A DNA stretch of 64,000 nt from Paracrocinitomix mangrovi (GCF_019740355.2 NZ_CP091819.1:248001-312000), one strand, 5' to 3'; shown: positions 26,060 to 35,361, counted from the stretch's first letter. The notes: generated by a model not told the origin, from the sequence alone. Numbers and translations are program-made.

Positions 26060-26854
26060 ATGAATCATCCTTATTTCATTAGAGAAGCAAAGGCACCACT
26101 TGTACCAGTAATTTTGAGTATACCTCATTGCGGAACTTCTTTTCCGGATGAAATAGTAGATCAATACCTAACTGATCAAGTAAATAGTATTGATGACACA
26201 GATTGGTATCTACAAGATTTATATGACTTTGTAGCTGAAATGGGGATTACCACTGTTTATGCCAAGTACAGCAGATGGGTAATTGATTTAAATAGGGATC
26301 CTGAAAGTGCACCTTTATATAATGATGGTCGCATAATTACTGGGCTTACTACAACCACTGATTTTTTAGGAAATCCGATTTATAAGGAGGGAAATGAGCC
26401 TGATCAAACAGAGATAGAAAGAAGGCTGAATTTATATTATTGGCCATATTACCAACAAATTCAAGAATTACTTGACGAAAGAATTCAACAATTTGGAAAA
26501 GTATTGCTTTGGGATGCGCACTCTATTAGAGAAAAAGTACCTACCATCAGAAAAGATCCATTTCCTCAAATGATTTTGGGTGATAATGATCAAACTTCTG
26601 CTGATCAAAAATTAATAGATAAAACACTGGAGAATTTATCTTCAAAGTATCAAGTCAATCACAATGATCCTTTTAAGGGAGGACATATTACTAGATATTT
26701 TGGAAATCCATCAAAAAATGTAAACGCCTTACAGCTGGAGCGAAATAAGAATCTTTACATGGATGATTCAGAAAGGAATTTTGAATTATCAAAAGCAAAT
26801 CAAATGCGTGAACTGCTAAAAAAGAACTTCCAAGATTTGATAGATTTGCTTTAA
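26060..26854 (+). CDS. N-formylglutamate amidohydrolase
   Basis: 264 residues. Family motifs: VPVILSIPHCGTSFPDEI with the metal-binding His, DDTDWYLQDLYDFV, YSRWVIDLNRDPE, LLWDAHSIRE with Asp and His, and GGHITRYFGNP. Hydrolyses N-formyl-L-glutamate to glutamate and formate, the last step of one histidine-degradation route, or acts on related N-acylated substrates. No hut genes are present in the window. It abuts the solute-binding-like gene with no spacing, so the two are probably translationally coupled and share a substrate class. Confidence 0.88.
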   Translation: MNHPYFIREAKAPLVPVILSIPHCGTSFPDEIVDQYLTDQVNSIDDTDWYLQDLYDFVAEMGITTVYAKYSRWVIDLNRDPESAPLYNDGRIITGLTTTTDFLGNPIYKEGNEPDQTEIERRLNLYYWPYYQQIQELLDERIQQFGKVLLWDAHSIREKVPTIRKDPFPQMILGDNDQTSADQKLIDKTLENLSSKYQVNHNDPFKGGHITRYFGNPSKNVNALQLERNKNLYMDDSERNFELSKANQMRELLKKNFQDLIDLL

Positions 26855-27092
26855 TAATCAAAATGTTATATTCTAACAAAATCACGCTACAATCCGTTAT
26901 TTAGATTATTTATTTGTTAAGGTTTTCACAATTGTAAATCTAGGTGTAATTACTGATCTAAAATTTCTAAACTGTTTAAATAGTTGATTTACAAAAAGCT
27001 GATTCAGTTTGAAAATTTTAAAACTAAAACCCTGATTTAAAAAAGGGGAAAAACCCTGTGATTATCAATTTATTTTTCAATCATTTAATAGC

Positions 27093-27100
27093 TAGTTTTG
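27093..27100 (+). promoter_or_regulatory. -7 promoter box for the lipoprotein pair
   Basis: TAGTTTTG, an exact TAnnTTTG match, 30 bases before the ATG at 27131. The rest of the 276-base gap from 26855 shows no gene; it holds the direct repeat AACCCTG (near 27030 and 27052) flanking an AAAGGGG run. Confidence 0.55.
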
Positions 27101-27130
27101 CCCTCGAAAAACTAAAATCTACTAATTATT

Positions 27131-27811
27131 ATGAAGCACAAGTTGTTATTACTTCCTGCTTTGTTCTTAAGCTTACTAGTAGTTTCCTGTGGTAGCACGA
27201 AACGAGCCACGGATCGAACAATTGATCGTTCTGAATCATCTGTTCGACAAAAAACTTTAATTGGGGAATTCAAAGTTGATTTAACCAAGAAGATAAAGGG
27301 GACTTCTGTAGTTAAGAATGGCAGCATGGAAGATGCTAAGAATTTAGCAAAATGGGATGCTATTGAAAAAAGTGGCGCCCATGCCATAGTTGATCCGATT
27401 TTTGATTTTGACATTAGCGGTCGAACCATTTCTTGTAATGTAAGTGGTTATTTCGCAAAGTTTGACAAAATTGAAACGGCAACTGAACAAGATTTGTTGA
27501 ATTACATTCGAGTAAGCCTATTAACGGGTACCGGAATCTTGAATGTTTCATATTCTCAATTCGCAGCTTTTTATCGCACGTTTGCTGCTGAGCAAGGAAT
27601 TGCTGAAGAGGATATGATGTCAGAGTATGAGTTGAGAAACTACTATGACGAGCAAGTTAGAATTGCAAGTGCCAACAAAGTCACTAAAAGTTTCGAGAAA
27701 AGTTCAGATGATATTATTGTTGAACAACCTCAGAAAAAAGGAAAAGGAGCTTTAGGTGTAATCTTGCTTCTTCTTTTAATTACGCCTCTTATTGCATTGG
27801 CTTTTATCTAA
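27131..27811 (+). CDS. Lipoprotein with a C-terminal membrane helix, first of a duplicated pair
   Basis: 226 residues. Lipoprotein signal LLLPALFLSLLVVSC; then a domain shared with the next gene: VDLTKKIKGTSVVKNGS, MEDAKNLAKWDAIEKSGAHAIVDP and VSGYFAKFDKI. A unique 90-residue helical part follows, then a basic GKGALG stretch and a hydrophobic helix at the extreme C-terminus (VILLLLLITPLIALAFI). The AKWxA..SGA..IVDP pattern occurs in other Bacteroidota lipoproteins of unknown role. The combination of lipid anchor and tail helix is odd: either it bridges two membranes or the tail is a sorting or processing signal. Confidence 0.75.
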   Translation: MKHKLLLLPALFLSLLVVSCGSTKRATDRTIDRSESSVRQKTLIGEFKVDLTKKIKGTSVVKNGSMEDAKNLAKWDAIEKSGAHAIVDPIFDFDISGRTISCNVSGYFAKFDKIETATEQDLLNYIRVSLLTGTGILNVSYSQFAAFYRTFAAEQGIAEEDMMSEYELRNYYDEQVRIASANKVTKSFEKSSDDIIVEQPQKKGKGALGVILLLLLITPLIALAFI

Positions 27812-27847
27812 ATAAAAAAATTGATCAAAATATTAAAGAATATAAAA

Positions 27848-28315
27848 ATGAAAAAGAATATAATCATACTAAGTGCAATGATGATGTTGGTTTTGTCATC
27901 ATGTAAAGTATTAACTCAAACTAAAACCACTCCAAGAACTATTGATGCTCAGGATTCTGAAATCATTATCAAACCTTTATTAGCTGAGGTACAAGTTGAT
28001 GTAAACAAGAAAATTACAGGTTCAGCTACAATTACTGGTTCAGGACAAAACAGTGTAAATGACGCTAAAACATTGGCTAAATGGAACGCTTTACAATCAA
28101 GTGGAGCTGATATCATTGTTGATCCTGTATACAAAGTGATTATTTCAGGAGCAAGTATCACTGCTGAGGTAACTGGATTCTACGGGAAATACACTAAAAT
28201 TTCTACTGTTGCAGACGAAGAGTTAGAGAAATTAGAATTGTACACAGTTCCTGCAAATGGTGAGTCAGGAAGCAGTACATCTGTTGTTACTAAATTGAAA
28301 AAATTAAAGAAATAA
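27848..28315 (+). CDS. Lipoprotein, second of the duplicated pair
   Basis: 155 residues from the ATG at 27848 (MKKNIIILSAMMMLVLSSCK). Lipobox LSSC. The body parallels the preceding gene: VDVNKKITGSATITGSG, NDAKTLAKWNALQSSGADIIVDP, VTGFYGKYTKI. It lacks the extra helical segment and C-terminal helix. 36 bases after the first gene, so cotranscribed; the unit ends at a good terminator. Function unknown. Confidence 0.75.
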   Translation: MKKNIIILSAMMMLVLSSCKVLTQTKTTPRTIDAQDSEIIIKPLLAEVQVDVNKKITGSATITGSGQNSVNDAKTLAKWNALQSSGADIIVDPVYKVIISGASITAEVTGFYGKYTKISTVADEELEKLELYTVPANGESGSSTSVVTKLKKLKK

Positions 28316-28330
28316 AACTTTAGTTTATTT

Positions 28331-28361
28331 AAAAGCGTCTCTTCAGGGGGACGCTTTTTTT
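28331..28361 (+). terminator. Intrinsic terminator after the lipoprotein pair
   Basis: AAAAGCGTC (28331-28339) pairs with GACGCTTTT (28350-28358); the T run continues to 28361. Confidence 0.85.
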
Positions 28362-28366
28362 ATGCC

Positions 28367-28374
28367 TAAATTTG
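28367..28374 (+). promoter_or_regulatory. -7 promoter box of the TPR-CHAT gene, possibly leaderless
   Basis: TAAATTTG, an exact TAnnTTTG match, ends only 4 bases before the ATG at 28379. The expected start site is at or within the start codon. Confidence 0.5.
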
Positions 28375-28378
28375 TAGT

Positions 28379-31300
28379 ATGAACAAGCTTTGTGTATTCA
28401 TTTTGTTTTTTATTCCAGCCTTGACGTTTGCTCAAGATTGGAATTCTAATTATGCAAAAGCGGATAGCTTGTATAACGCTGAAAAATATGAGCAATCTCT
28501 TGGTCTTACTTCAAATTTAATCCAACAGGCCAAAAGTCAGTTCGGAGACCCTTCAATTGAATTACAAAAAGCATTATTGCTTAAAGCTTCCAATCTTTAT
28601 GATTTGGATAGATATAAAGAAGCTATTTCACCATTTGAGTCTTCTAAAAAGATGTTGTCCGTTTATCAGCCTGAAAGCTTCGATTTAGCGTATTTACAAC
28701 ATTTGCTTGGTAGATGTTACCTGAAAAATAATCAAATAGAAAAATCTAAGACTGAATTATTAGATGCAGGTGAAATCTATGAAAAAACCATTGGTGTTGA
28801 GAATGAGTTTTACGTTTATTTATTGTCTGATATTTTAGATGTTTATCGTCAGCAAAATGACCGTGCAACCTTATTAGAATTACTCATTGTTTATGCTCCT
28901 CTGGAAGAGAAGGTGTTAGGTAATCAAGAAACCACTACCGGAGCTACTTATTTTGAATTGGCTGATTTAACATTTAGAATTACTCAAAACACCTATTCTG
29001 CTGAGATTTGGGCGCTTAAATCATTAGAAATTCTGGAGAAATATCAAATTTCTGAAGTGAAAACAAGGTTAAAGTGCCTTCAATTACTTACTGAAATTTA
29101 CAATGAAAAAGGTGAAAGTTATTTGGTTTTACCTTTAATTGAAGAAATTGAAAAACTCACTGCACAGCTCAATTTAACTGCAGAAGAACGATCGAATATC
29201 GCAGCTTTAAACAATTATCACATTGGAGTAGCCAATTTTCATTTAGGATACTACAAAGCTTCTATAGAAAAACTTAATCCGATAAAGGATCAATTAAAAC
29301 GAGATAATAAAGTCAACGCATATTATTTTTTGGGTAGAGCCTACAATGCAAGTGGGAATAATGAGAAAGCTTTGGTTAATATAGATAAAGCTACAAGTTT
29401 AGTTGCTTCAGACAATCTTTTACTAAAAGCAAAAATGCTCAACGAAAAAGGTGTGGTTTTACAAGCTTTGTCAAAACACAATCAAGCAATAGAAACGTAT
29501 AAGCAAGCCCTGGATTTGGTTAGATATGATGATTTTAATTTACGCATCACAATTATGGCAAATCTAGCAGTTTTATATAGTGATTTAGGGGAGTTTGATC
29601 AAGCAGAACAAATCTATTTAGGAGTTTTAGAGATAACTGAAAATGATCGCACTAAAAGCAGTATTTATATCAGTTCTCTTAATAATTTGGGAATGTTATA
29701 CATGGATTGGGGAGAATATTCAAAGTGTGAGTTGTTACTTAATGAATGTTTGAATCTTTCAGCAAAATACCATGGGAACAAAAGTGTGGAATATGCCAAT
29801 GCAACCAATAATTTAGGGGCGTTCTATTTTGAGGTAGGGAATTATGACAAGTCAGTTGACATGTTTGTTCAAGCCCTTGAAGGTTATCAAATTACTACAG
29901 GTGAAAATAGTGTACAATACTCGTCAGTTTTGAATAATATAGGTTTGCTTTTTATGGAAGTAGAGCAATATGATGAGGCAAAAAGCTATTTAGAAAAGGC
30001 AAGAGAAATTGAGAAAGAACTTATCGGGGAGGATCATCCTGATTTTGCGGCAACATTAAACAATTTAAGTGCTACTTACGCATCATTGAATGATTATTCA
30101 AATGCTGAACAATACCAAAAAGCAGCAATGAATATCATCAATAAACATTTTGGTGAAAAACATCCCGATTACGCCCAATATTTGATGAATTTAGGAATGT
30201 TGGAAGTGAAAATGGGGAAATCTGAAAGAGCGGTTCAAACACTTAGAAAATCATTAGGAATTCATAAAGAAATTTACGGTAAAAAACATCCAAATACGGC
30301 TATAGCGGAATATCAATTAGCTCGACAATTGGGTAAAGATAAAACTGAAGAGGCGATTACTTTGTTCAAGAGTTCGATTGGTACTTTACAAAATCACTTA
30401 AACAACTTTTTACCATTTCTATCGGAAAAAGAAAAGTCGGGATTCTATGATAGATATGTAAAATATTTTCATGGATTCTTTGAATTCAGTGAATATGCTT
30501 CCAAAAAGGATCCTTCTATACAAGCAATGGCTTATGATTTAAGTCTATCATTAAAAGGGATGCTTTTGAGATCATCTAGAGCTATGAGAAACATTGTGTT
30601 GAATAGTGGTAATCAAGAGTTGATTAATCTATATGATAAATGGGTAAGTGAGAAAAAACGCATTGCCGAATTGTCTGCACTCCCCGTTGAACAAAGATCT
30701 GCGGATTTGGATGCCTTGATTAACGAAGCCAATGCATATGAAAAGAAACTCTTTCAAATGTCTGATGAATTAGGTCATTCACAATTAAAAGAAACCAGTT
30801 GGCAAGAGGTGAAAGAAAAGTTGAAAGAAAATGAGGCAGCCATTGAGTTTGTTACATATAAAAAGGAAGACACCAAAGAAATTAAATATATGGCTTTGAT
30901 CCTTAAAAAGGATTTTGAATATCCTCAACTCATCTCCTTGTTTGAAGAGAAACAGTTAACTGATATCATTAATATTTATGGATCAAACAATTACGATTAT
31001 ATCAAAAACATTTACAACTATTCTGAAGAGAAAAAAACGCCATTGTATGATTTGATTTGGAAACCACTTGAGTCTACTTTAGATTCTACAGATAAAGTAT
31101 TTGTTTCTGCTGCAGGACTTTTGCACCGTGTCTCTTTGTATGCTATTGCTACCGACAAAAACAAATATTTAATTGACGCTTATGAATTGATTTCATTGAA
31201 TTCTACCGGTGATATCATGAATTATCAAGGAATTGAATCCTATGATATGAATAATATAGCCTTGATGGGTGGAATCAATTATGATTCTAAGGAGAGTGAT

Positions 31301-32017
31301 AAGGTTGTATGGGATTATTTACCGGGATCCAAAGAAGAAGTAGAATCTATCAATGCATCCTTAGAAAAGAAAAACAAAAACGTTGATTTTACTTCGGCTG
31401 ATAATGCCACAGAAACTCATTTTAAGGAGGTAGCTGAAAGTAGTGATATTGTTCATGTAGCAACACATGGATTCTTTTTTCCTGATCCGCAAAAAATATG
31501 GGAAGTATTTGAATCAGAAGAAACAGATGATGATGAGGGAGATGTTGTGGAGTTTAGAGGAAGTAGTAATGTAGTTGGTGTAACTAGTTTTACAAAAAAT
31601 AAAAATCCTCTGATGCGTTCAGGATTGGTGTTTGCAGGTGTTCATGATTTGTGGAGTGGAGTAGAGTCTATCAAACAAGATGATGGTGTGTTAACCGCTA
31701 TGGAAGTATCACAAATGAATCTTACCAACACCAAATTGGCCGTACTTTCAGCCTGCGAAACCGGATTGGGAGAAATAGTTGGTGATGAAGGTGTTTATGG
31801 ATTAAAACGAACTTTTAAAATTGCTGGAGTAAAGTATTTAATCATCTCTTTATGGCAAGTACCGGATAAGGAAACTAAAGAGTTTATGATGACTTTTTAC
31901 GATAAATTGTTCAGTGATATTCATGTAACAGTTGATGAGGCTTTTGAATTTGCTCAAAGAGAAATGAGAAAGAAATACGATCCATACTTCTGGGCAGCAT
32001 TTGTATTGATCAGATAA
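28379..32017 (+). CDS. Secreted TPR-CHAT protease-like protein
   Basis: 1212 residues. Signal peptide (MNKLCVFILFFIPALTFAQ), about a dozen TPR units (about residues 20-690; NNLGMLYMDWGEYSKCE, NNLGAFYFEVGNYDKS and NNIGLLFMEVEQYDEA are Nephrocystin-type), a helical linker, and a C-terminal CHAT domain (about 800-1212). The CHAT catalytic dyad is present: H1030 in HVATHGFF and C1126 in LSACETGLG. CHAT is a caspase-clan (CD) peptidase fold; characterised members include the Craspase protease of type III-E CRISPR and separase relatives. The signal peptide argues for a periplasmic or surface role, and no defence genes are nearby. Confidence 0.9.
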   Translation: MNKLCVFILFFIPALTFAQDWNSNYAKADSLYNAEKYEQSLGLTSNLIQQAKSQFGDPSIELQKALLLKASNLYDLDRYKEAISPFESSKKMLSVYQPESFDLAYLQHLLGRCYLKNNQIEKSKTELLDAGEIYEKTIGVENEFYVYLLSDILDVYRQQNDRATLLELLIVYAPLEEKVLGNQETTTGATYFELADLTFRITQNTYSAEIWALKSLEILEKYQISEVKTRLKCLQLLTEIYNEKGESYLVLPLIEEIEKLTAQLNLTAEERSNIAALNNYHIGVANFHLGYYKASIEKLNPIKDQLKRDNKVNAYYFLGRAYNASGNNEKALVNIDKATSLVASDNLLLKAKMLNEKGVVLQALSKHNQAIETYKQALDLVRYDDFNLRITIMANLAVLYSDLGEFDQAEQIYLGVLEITENDRTKSSIYISSLNNLGMLYMDWGEYSKCELLLNECLNLSAKYHGNKSVEYANATNNLGAFYFEVGNYDKSVDMFVQALEGYQITTGENSVQYSSVLNNIGLLFMEVEQYDEAKSYLEKAREIEKELIGEDHPDFAATLNNLSATYASLNDYSNAEQYQKAAMNIINKHFGEKHPDYAQYLMNLGMLEVKMGKSERAVQTLRKSLGIHKEIYGKKHPNTAIAEYQLARQLGKDKTEEAITLFKSSIGTLQNHLNNFLPFLSEKEKSGFYDRYVKYFHGFFEFSEYASKKDPSIQAMAYDLSLSLKGMLLRSSRAMRNIVLNSGNQELINLYDKWVSEKKRIAELSALPVEQRSADLDALINEANAYEKKLFQMSDELGHSQLKETSWQEVKEKLKENEAAIEFVTYKKEDTKEIKYMALILKKDFEYPQLISLFEEKQLTDIINIYGSNNYDYIKNIYNYSEEKKTPLYDLIWKPLESTLDSTDKVFVSAAGLLHRVSLYAIATDKNKYLIDAYELISLNSTGDIMNYQGIESYDMNNIALMGGINYDSKESDKVVWDYLPGSKEEVESINASLEKKNKNVDFTSADNATETHFKEVAESSDIVHVATHGFFFPDPQKIWEVFESEETDDDEGDVVEFRGSSNVVGVTSFTKNKNPLMRSGLVFAGVHDLWSGVESIKQDDGVLTAMEVSQMNLTNTKLAVLSACETGLGEIVGDEGVYGLKRTFKIAGVKYLIISLWQVPDKETKEFMMTFYDKLFSDIHVTVDEAFEFAQREMRKKYDPYFWAAFVLIR

Positions 32018-32052
32018 ACGGCAATAAAAACGATATTTCTCACGTATAAGTG

Positions 32053-32060
32053 TACTTTTG
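32053..32060 (+). promoter_or_regulatory. -7 promoter box of lpxK
   Basis: TACTTTTG, exact TAnnTTTG match, ending 5 bases before the lpxK GTG at 32066. Predicted transcript is leaderless or nearly so. Confidence 0.5.
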
Positions 32061-32065
32061 CTTCC

Positions 32066-33115
32066 GTGAGAATTTTGAGATTCATATTTTTCCCTTTTTC
32101 CATCATTTACTGGCTCATAACGGCTGTGAGAAATCTATTTTATAATCGAAAGATTATGAAATCAAGCAAATTTTCTATTCCCGTTATCAATGTGGGTAAC
32201 TTAAGTATGGGTGGTACCGGAAAAACTCCTCACGTTGAATACTTGATAAGATTATTAAAGGAAGATTTTAAAACTGCTACTTTGAGTAGGGGGTTTGGAA
32301 GGAAAGAAAGAGGGTTTATTATTGCTGATGCAAAAGCTTCAGCTAATAGAATTGGTGATGAACCCTTCCAGTATTACAAGAAGTTTAAAGATGATATTGT
32401 AGTTTCTGTTGAGGCTAATAGAGTGTTAGGAGCCATGGATCTTTTTAGAATTCATCCTGATATCAATGTACTTCTTTTGGATGATGCTTATCAACACCGT
32501 AGTATTTATGCGGGAATCAACATCTTATTAACAGATTACAACCATCCATTTTACAAGGATTTTATTTTGCCGGTTGGAAATTTGAGAGAAAGTAGATTAG
32601 GTAAGAAAAGGGCTGATATTATCATTGTTACAAAATGTCCTTCATTATCTGATGGTGAGAAAAATAAGATAAAATCAAAGATTAAACCTACAACACATCA
32701 GCAACTGTTTTTTTCTCATATCAAATATGGTGATGTATGTAAATTCAACGGAGAAAAGATTAATTTGTCTGGTTCAAAAGTGATACTGGTTACTGGAATT
32801 GCCAATGCAGCTCCCTTAAAATCTTACCTTGAATCAAATGCTGAAGTACTACATCATTTTAACTTTCCCGATCATCATACATTTAAGGAGTCCGAGCTTG
32901 AAGAGATTCATAATATATTTGATAAATTTGCAGCTGAAAGTCCTTTGATAGTTACAACAGAAAAGGATGCTATGCGCTTATTGGATAAGGCTTTTGAAAA
33001 AGTCATTGAAAAGTATCCATGGTGTTATCAGCAAATAGAAATAGAAATTGATAATCATCAGCAATTTGATGAATTGATCTTGAAATATGTTAAAGAAAAT
33101 AATCCAGACAGTTGA
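32066..33115 (+). CDS. lpxK: Tetraacyldisaccharide 4'-kinase LpxK
   Basis: 349 residues, GTG start at 32066 because the N-terminal FFPFSIIYWLITAVRNLFY membrane segment is conserved in LpxK. The P-loop GNLSMGGTGKTP (about residue 45) and DDAYQHRS, LLTDYNHPF motifs are typical. LpxK phosphorylates the 4' position of the lipid A precursor at the inner membrane. The purine nucleoside phosphorylase ORF starts 29 bases before its stop. Confidence 0.94.
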   Translation: MRILRFIFFPFSIIYWLITAVRNLFYNRKIMKSSKFSIPVINVGNLSMGGTGKTPHVEYLIRLLKEDFKTATLSRGFGRKERGFIIADAKASANRIGDEPFQYYKKFKDDIVVSVEANRVLGAMDLFRIHPDINVLLLDDAYQHRSIYAGINILLTDYNHPFYKDFILPVGNLRESRLGKKRADIIIVTKCPSLSDGEKNKIKSKIKPTTHQQLFFSHIKYGDVCKFNGEKINLSGSKVILVTGIANAAPLKSYLESNAEVLHHFNFPDHHTFKESELEEIHNIFDKFAAESPLIVTTEKDAMRLLDKAFEKVIEKYPWCYQQIEIEIDNHQQFDELILKYVKENNPDS

Positions 33116-33899
33116 GTATATCCAATCTGAGTGTCCATTTCAGCCTGAAATAGGTATTGTTTTAGGTACAGGACTTGGAAGATTAGGAGAAGAAATAGAG
33201 GTGAAGTATACCTTGAATTACTCGGATATTCCAAATTTCCCAGTATCTACAGTTGAATCACATTCAGGTAGATTGTTGTTTGGAGAATTAGGTGGTAAAA
33301 AAGTAATAGCCATGCAAGGTCGTTTTCATTATTATGAAGGTTACTCAATGCAAGAAGTTACTTTCCCTATCCGAGTAATGAAAATGATGGGAATTAAAAA
33401 GTTGTTCCTTTCAAATGCTTCAGGAGGTGTTAACCCTGATTATACAATCGGTGAAATAATGATCATCAAAGATCACATCAACCTATTTCCTTCAAATCCC
33501 TTAATAGGACCAAATTTGGATGAATTAGGAGATCGTTTTCCGGATATGAGTGAGGCCTATAACCAAAAGATGATTGATTTGGCTTTAAGTATTGCCAAAG
33601 AAAAAAATATCAAGGTTTCAACTGGAGTTTATGCAGGTTTAACCGGACCAACTTTGGAGACACCGGCTGAATATAAATACATCAGAGTAATAGGTGCGGA
33701 TGCTGTTGGAATGTCTACAATTCCTGAAGTTATTGTTGCCAGACATATGGGGATTCCATGTTTTGCAATTTCAATTATTACAGATTTAGGAGTAGAAGGG
33801 AAAATTAAAAAGGTTACTGTTGAAGATGTAATTGCAGTAGCAAATGAAAAAGAGCCGTTCATGACGGCAATAATGAAAGAACTGATCAGTAAAATTTAG
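33087..33899 (+). CDS. Purine-nucleoside phosphorylase (trimeric type)
   Basis: 270 residues. Motifs: GIVLGTGLGRL (phosphate-binding), VESHSGRLLFGEL, MQGRFHYYEGYSMQEVTFPIRVM, LSNASGGVNP, YAGLTGPTLETPAE and AVGMSTIPEVIVARH. Splits purine nucleosides with phosphate to base and ribose 1-phosphate. Overlaps lpxK by 29 bases, an order known in flavobacteria; the gatB gene follows one base later. Confidence 0.95.
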   Translation: MLKKIIQTVEYIQSECPFQPEIGIVLGTGLGRLGEEIEVKYTLNYSDIPNFPVSTVESHSGRLLFGELGGKKVIAMQGRFHYYEGYSMQEVTFPIRVMKMMGIKKLFLSNASGGVNPDYTIGEIMIIKDHINLFPSNPLIGPNLDELGDRFPDMSEAYNQKMIDLALSIAKEKNIKVSTGVYAGLTGPTLETPAEYKYIRVIGADAVGMSTIPEVIVARHMGIPCFAISIITDLGVEGKIKKVTVEDVIAVANEKEPFMTAIMKELISKI

Positions 33900-33900
33900 T

Positions 33901-35361
33901 ATGGAACTGAGCAAAGAAATTAGAGATAAATACAAAGCTGTTATCGGTTTAGAAGTGCATGCGCAAATGCTCACTAAATCAAAGGCTTATTCAGATGATA
34001 TTAACGAGTACGGATCTGCTCCAAATACCAATGTTAGCGTTATTACTTTAGGTCATCCGGGTACTTTGCCTAAGATGAATAAAAAGACCATTGATTACGC
34101 TATCAAAATGGGGATTGCATGTGGTTGCGATATTGCAGAAGAGCAACATTTTGCGCGTAAAAATTATTTTTATCCGGATCTACCTAAAGGATATCAAATT
34201 ACGCAGGATACAACGCCAATTTGTACAGGTGGAAGCGTTCTAATAAAAGATGAATCAGGTAATGAAAAATTGATTGGATTAACCCGTATTCACATGGAAG
34301 AGGATGCAGGGAAAAGTATCCATGATATTGATCCGTTCAATACTTTGATTGATTTAAATAGAGCAGGAGTTCCACTTATTGAGATAGTTTCTGAACCTGA
34401 TATTGAATCATCACAAGAAGCTTATAATTACTTGACTGAAGTAAGAAAATTAGTGAGATACCTAGATATTTGTGATGGAAATATGGAGGAAGGATCTTTG
34501 CGTTGTGATGCCAATGTTTCGGTGATGTTGAAAGATGCAACTGAATTTGGAACCAAAGTAGAGGTGAAAAATATGAACTCAATTAGAAATGTACAACGTG
34601 CAATTGAGTTTGAAATTTCCCGTCAAATTGCGGCTGTTGAAGCTGGAGAAAAGGTTTATCAAGAAACTAGAAATTTCAATGCTTTGTCTGGTGAAACTAC
34701 AGCAATGCGTACCAAGGAAGCTGCAATGGATTACAGGTATTTTCCTGAACCGGATTTGCAACCAATTAAGGTTACGCAAGAGCATGTTGATTCGATAGCA
34801 GCAGAAATGCCTCCTTTGCCTAATGCTTTGTTCAAGAAGTATACTAAAGAGTTGGGATTATCTGATTATGACGCTCAAATTTTGACTGATTTAAAGGAGA
34901 TTGCGCTTTATTTTGAAGATATTATTGAGCATACGAATAATTACAAAGCTGCAGCCAATTGGCTGATGGGAGATGTGAAATCATATTTGAATGAAAAGGC
35001 TATTTCAATCAAAGAATTCCCAATTTCAGCAGAAAGAATCGCAGATTTAATCAAATTAATAGATTCTGGTAAGGTTTCAAATAACTTGGCGTCTCAAAAG
35101 TTGTTCCCTGCCATGTTAACAGAAGAAGGAACAGCAGAAGATATTGCTTCTAAAAATGACTGGATTCAAGATTCAAACGAAGACAGTATCAAAGACATGA
35201 TTAGAGCAGTTTTTCAAGAAAATCCTTCTGAATATGAAAGATTTAAAGCAGGAGAAAAGAAGCTGATGGGATTCTTGATGGGACAATTAATGAAAAAAAG
35301 TCAGGGAAAGGCAGATCCAAAATCGGCCAGTAAATTGATAAATGAATTAGTAGACGAATGA
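33901..35361 (+). CDS. gatB: Asp-tRNA(Asn)/Glu-tRNA(Gln) amidotransferase subunit B
   Basis: 486 residues, normal length. Opens YKAVIGLEVHAQMLTKSKAY; contains FARKNYFYPDLPKGYQI, HMEEDAGKS, DLNRAGVPLIEIVSEPD, EEGSLRCDANVSV and MDYRYFPEPDL, with the GatB/YqeY tail domain (GFLMGQLMKKSQGKADP). Activates misacylated Glu-tRNA(Gln) or Asp-tRNA(Asn) for amidation. gatA and gatC are not in the window. Its stop overlaps the next ATG by 4 bases. Confidence 0.97.
   Translation: MELSKEIRDKYKAVIGLEVHAQMLTKSKAYSDDINEYGSAPNTNVSVITLGHPGTLPKMNKKTIDYAIKMGIACGCDIAEEQHFARKNYFYPDLPKGYQITQDTTPICTGGSVLIKDESGNEKLIGLTRIHMEEDAGKSIHDIDPFNTLIDLNRAGVPLIEIVSEPDIESSQEAYNYLTEVRKLVRYLDICDGNMEEGSLRCDANVSVMLKDATEFGTKVEVKNMNSIRNVQRAIEFEISRQIAAVEAGEKVYQETRNFNALSGETTAMRTKEAAMDYRYFPEPDLQPIKVTQEHVDSIAAEMPPLPNALFKKYTKELGLSDYDAQILTDLKEIALYFEDIIEHTNNYKAAANWLMGDVKSYLNEKAISIKEFPISAERIADLIKLIDSGKVSNNLASQKLFPAMLTEEGTAEDIASKNDWIQDSNEDSIKDMIRAVFQENPSEYERFKAGEKKLMGFLMGQLMKKSQGKADPKSASKLINELVDE

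Noticed and set aside
27024-27061. Terminator or riboswitch in the gap before the lipoprotein pair
   Set aside because: The CCC/GGG runs can pair in two ways but only over three or four bases, and there is no T run or conserved core.
27112-27429. 105-codon minus-strand ORF opposite the first lipoprotein
   Set aside because: Covers the signal peptide and conserved domain of the plus-strand gene and has no promoter of its own.
28379-32017. CHAT protein as part of a CRISPR or gasdermin defence system
   Set aside because: It has a signal peptide, and no Cas, gasdermin, toxin or nuclease gene lies nearby.
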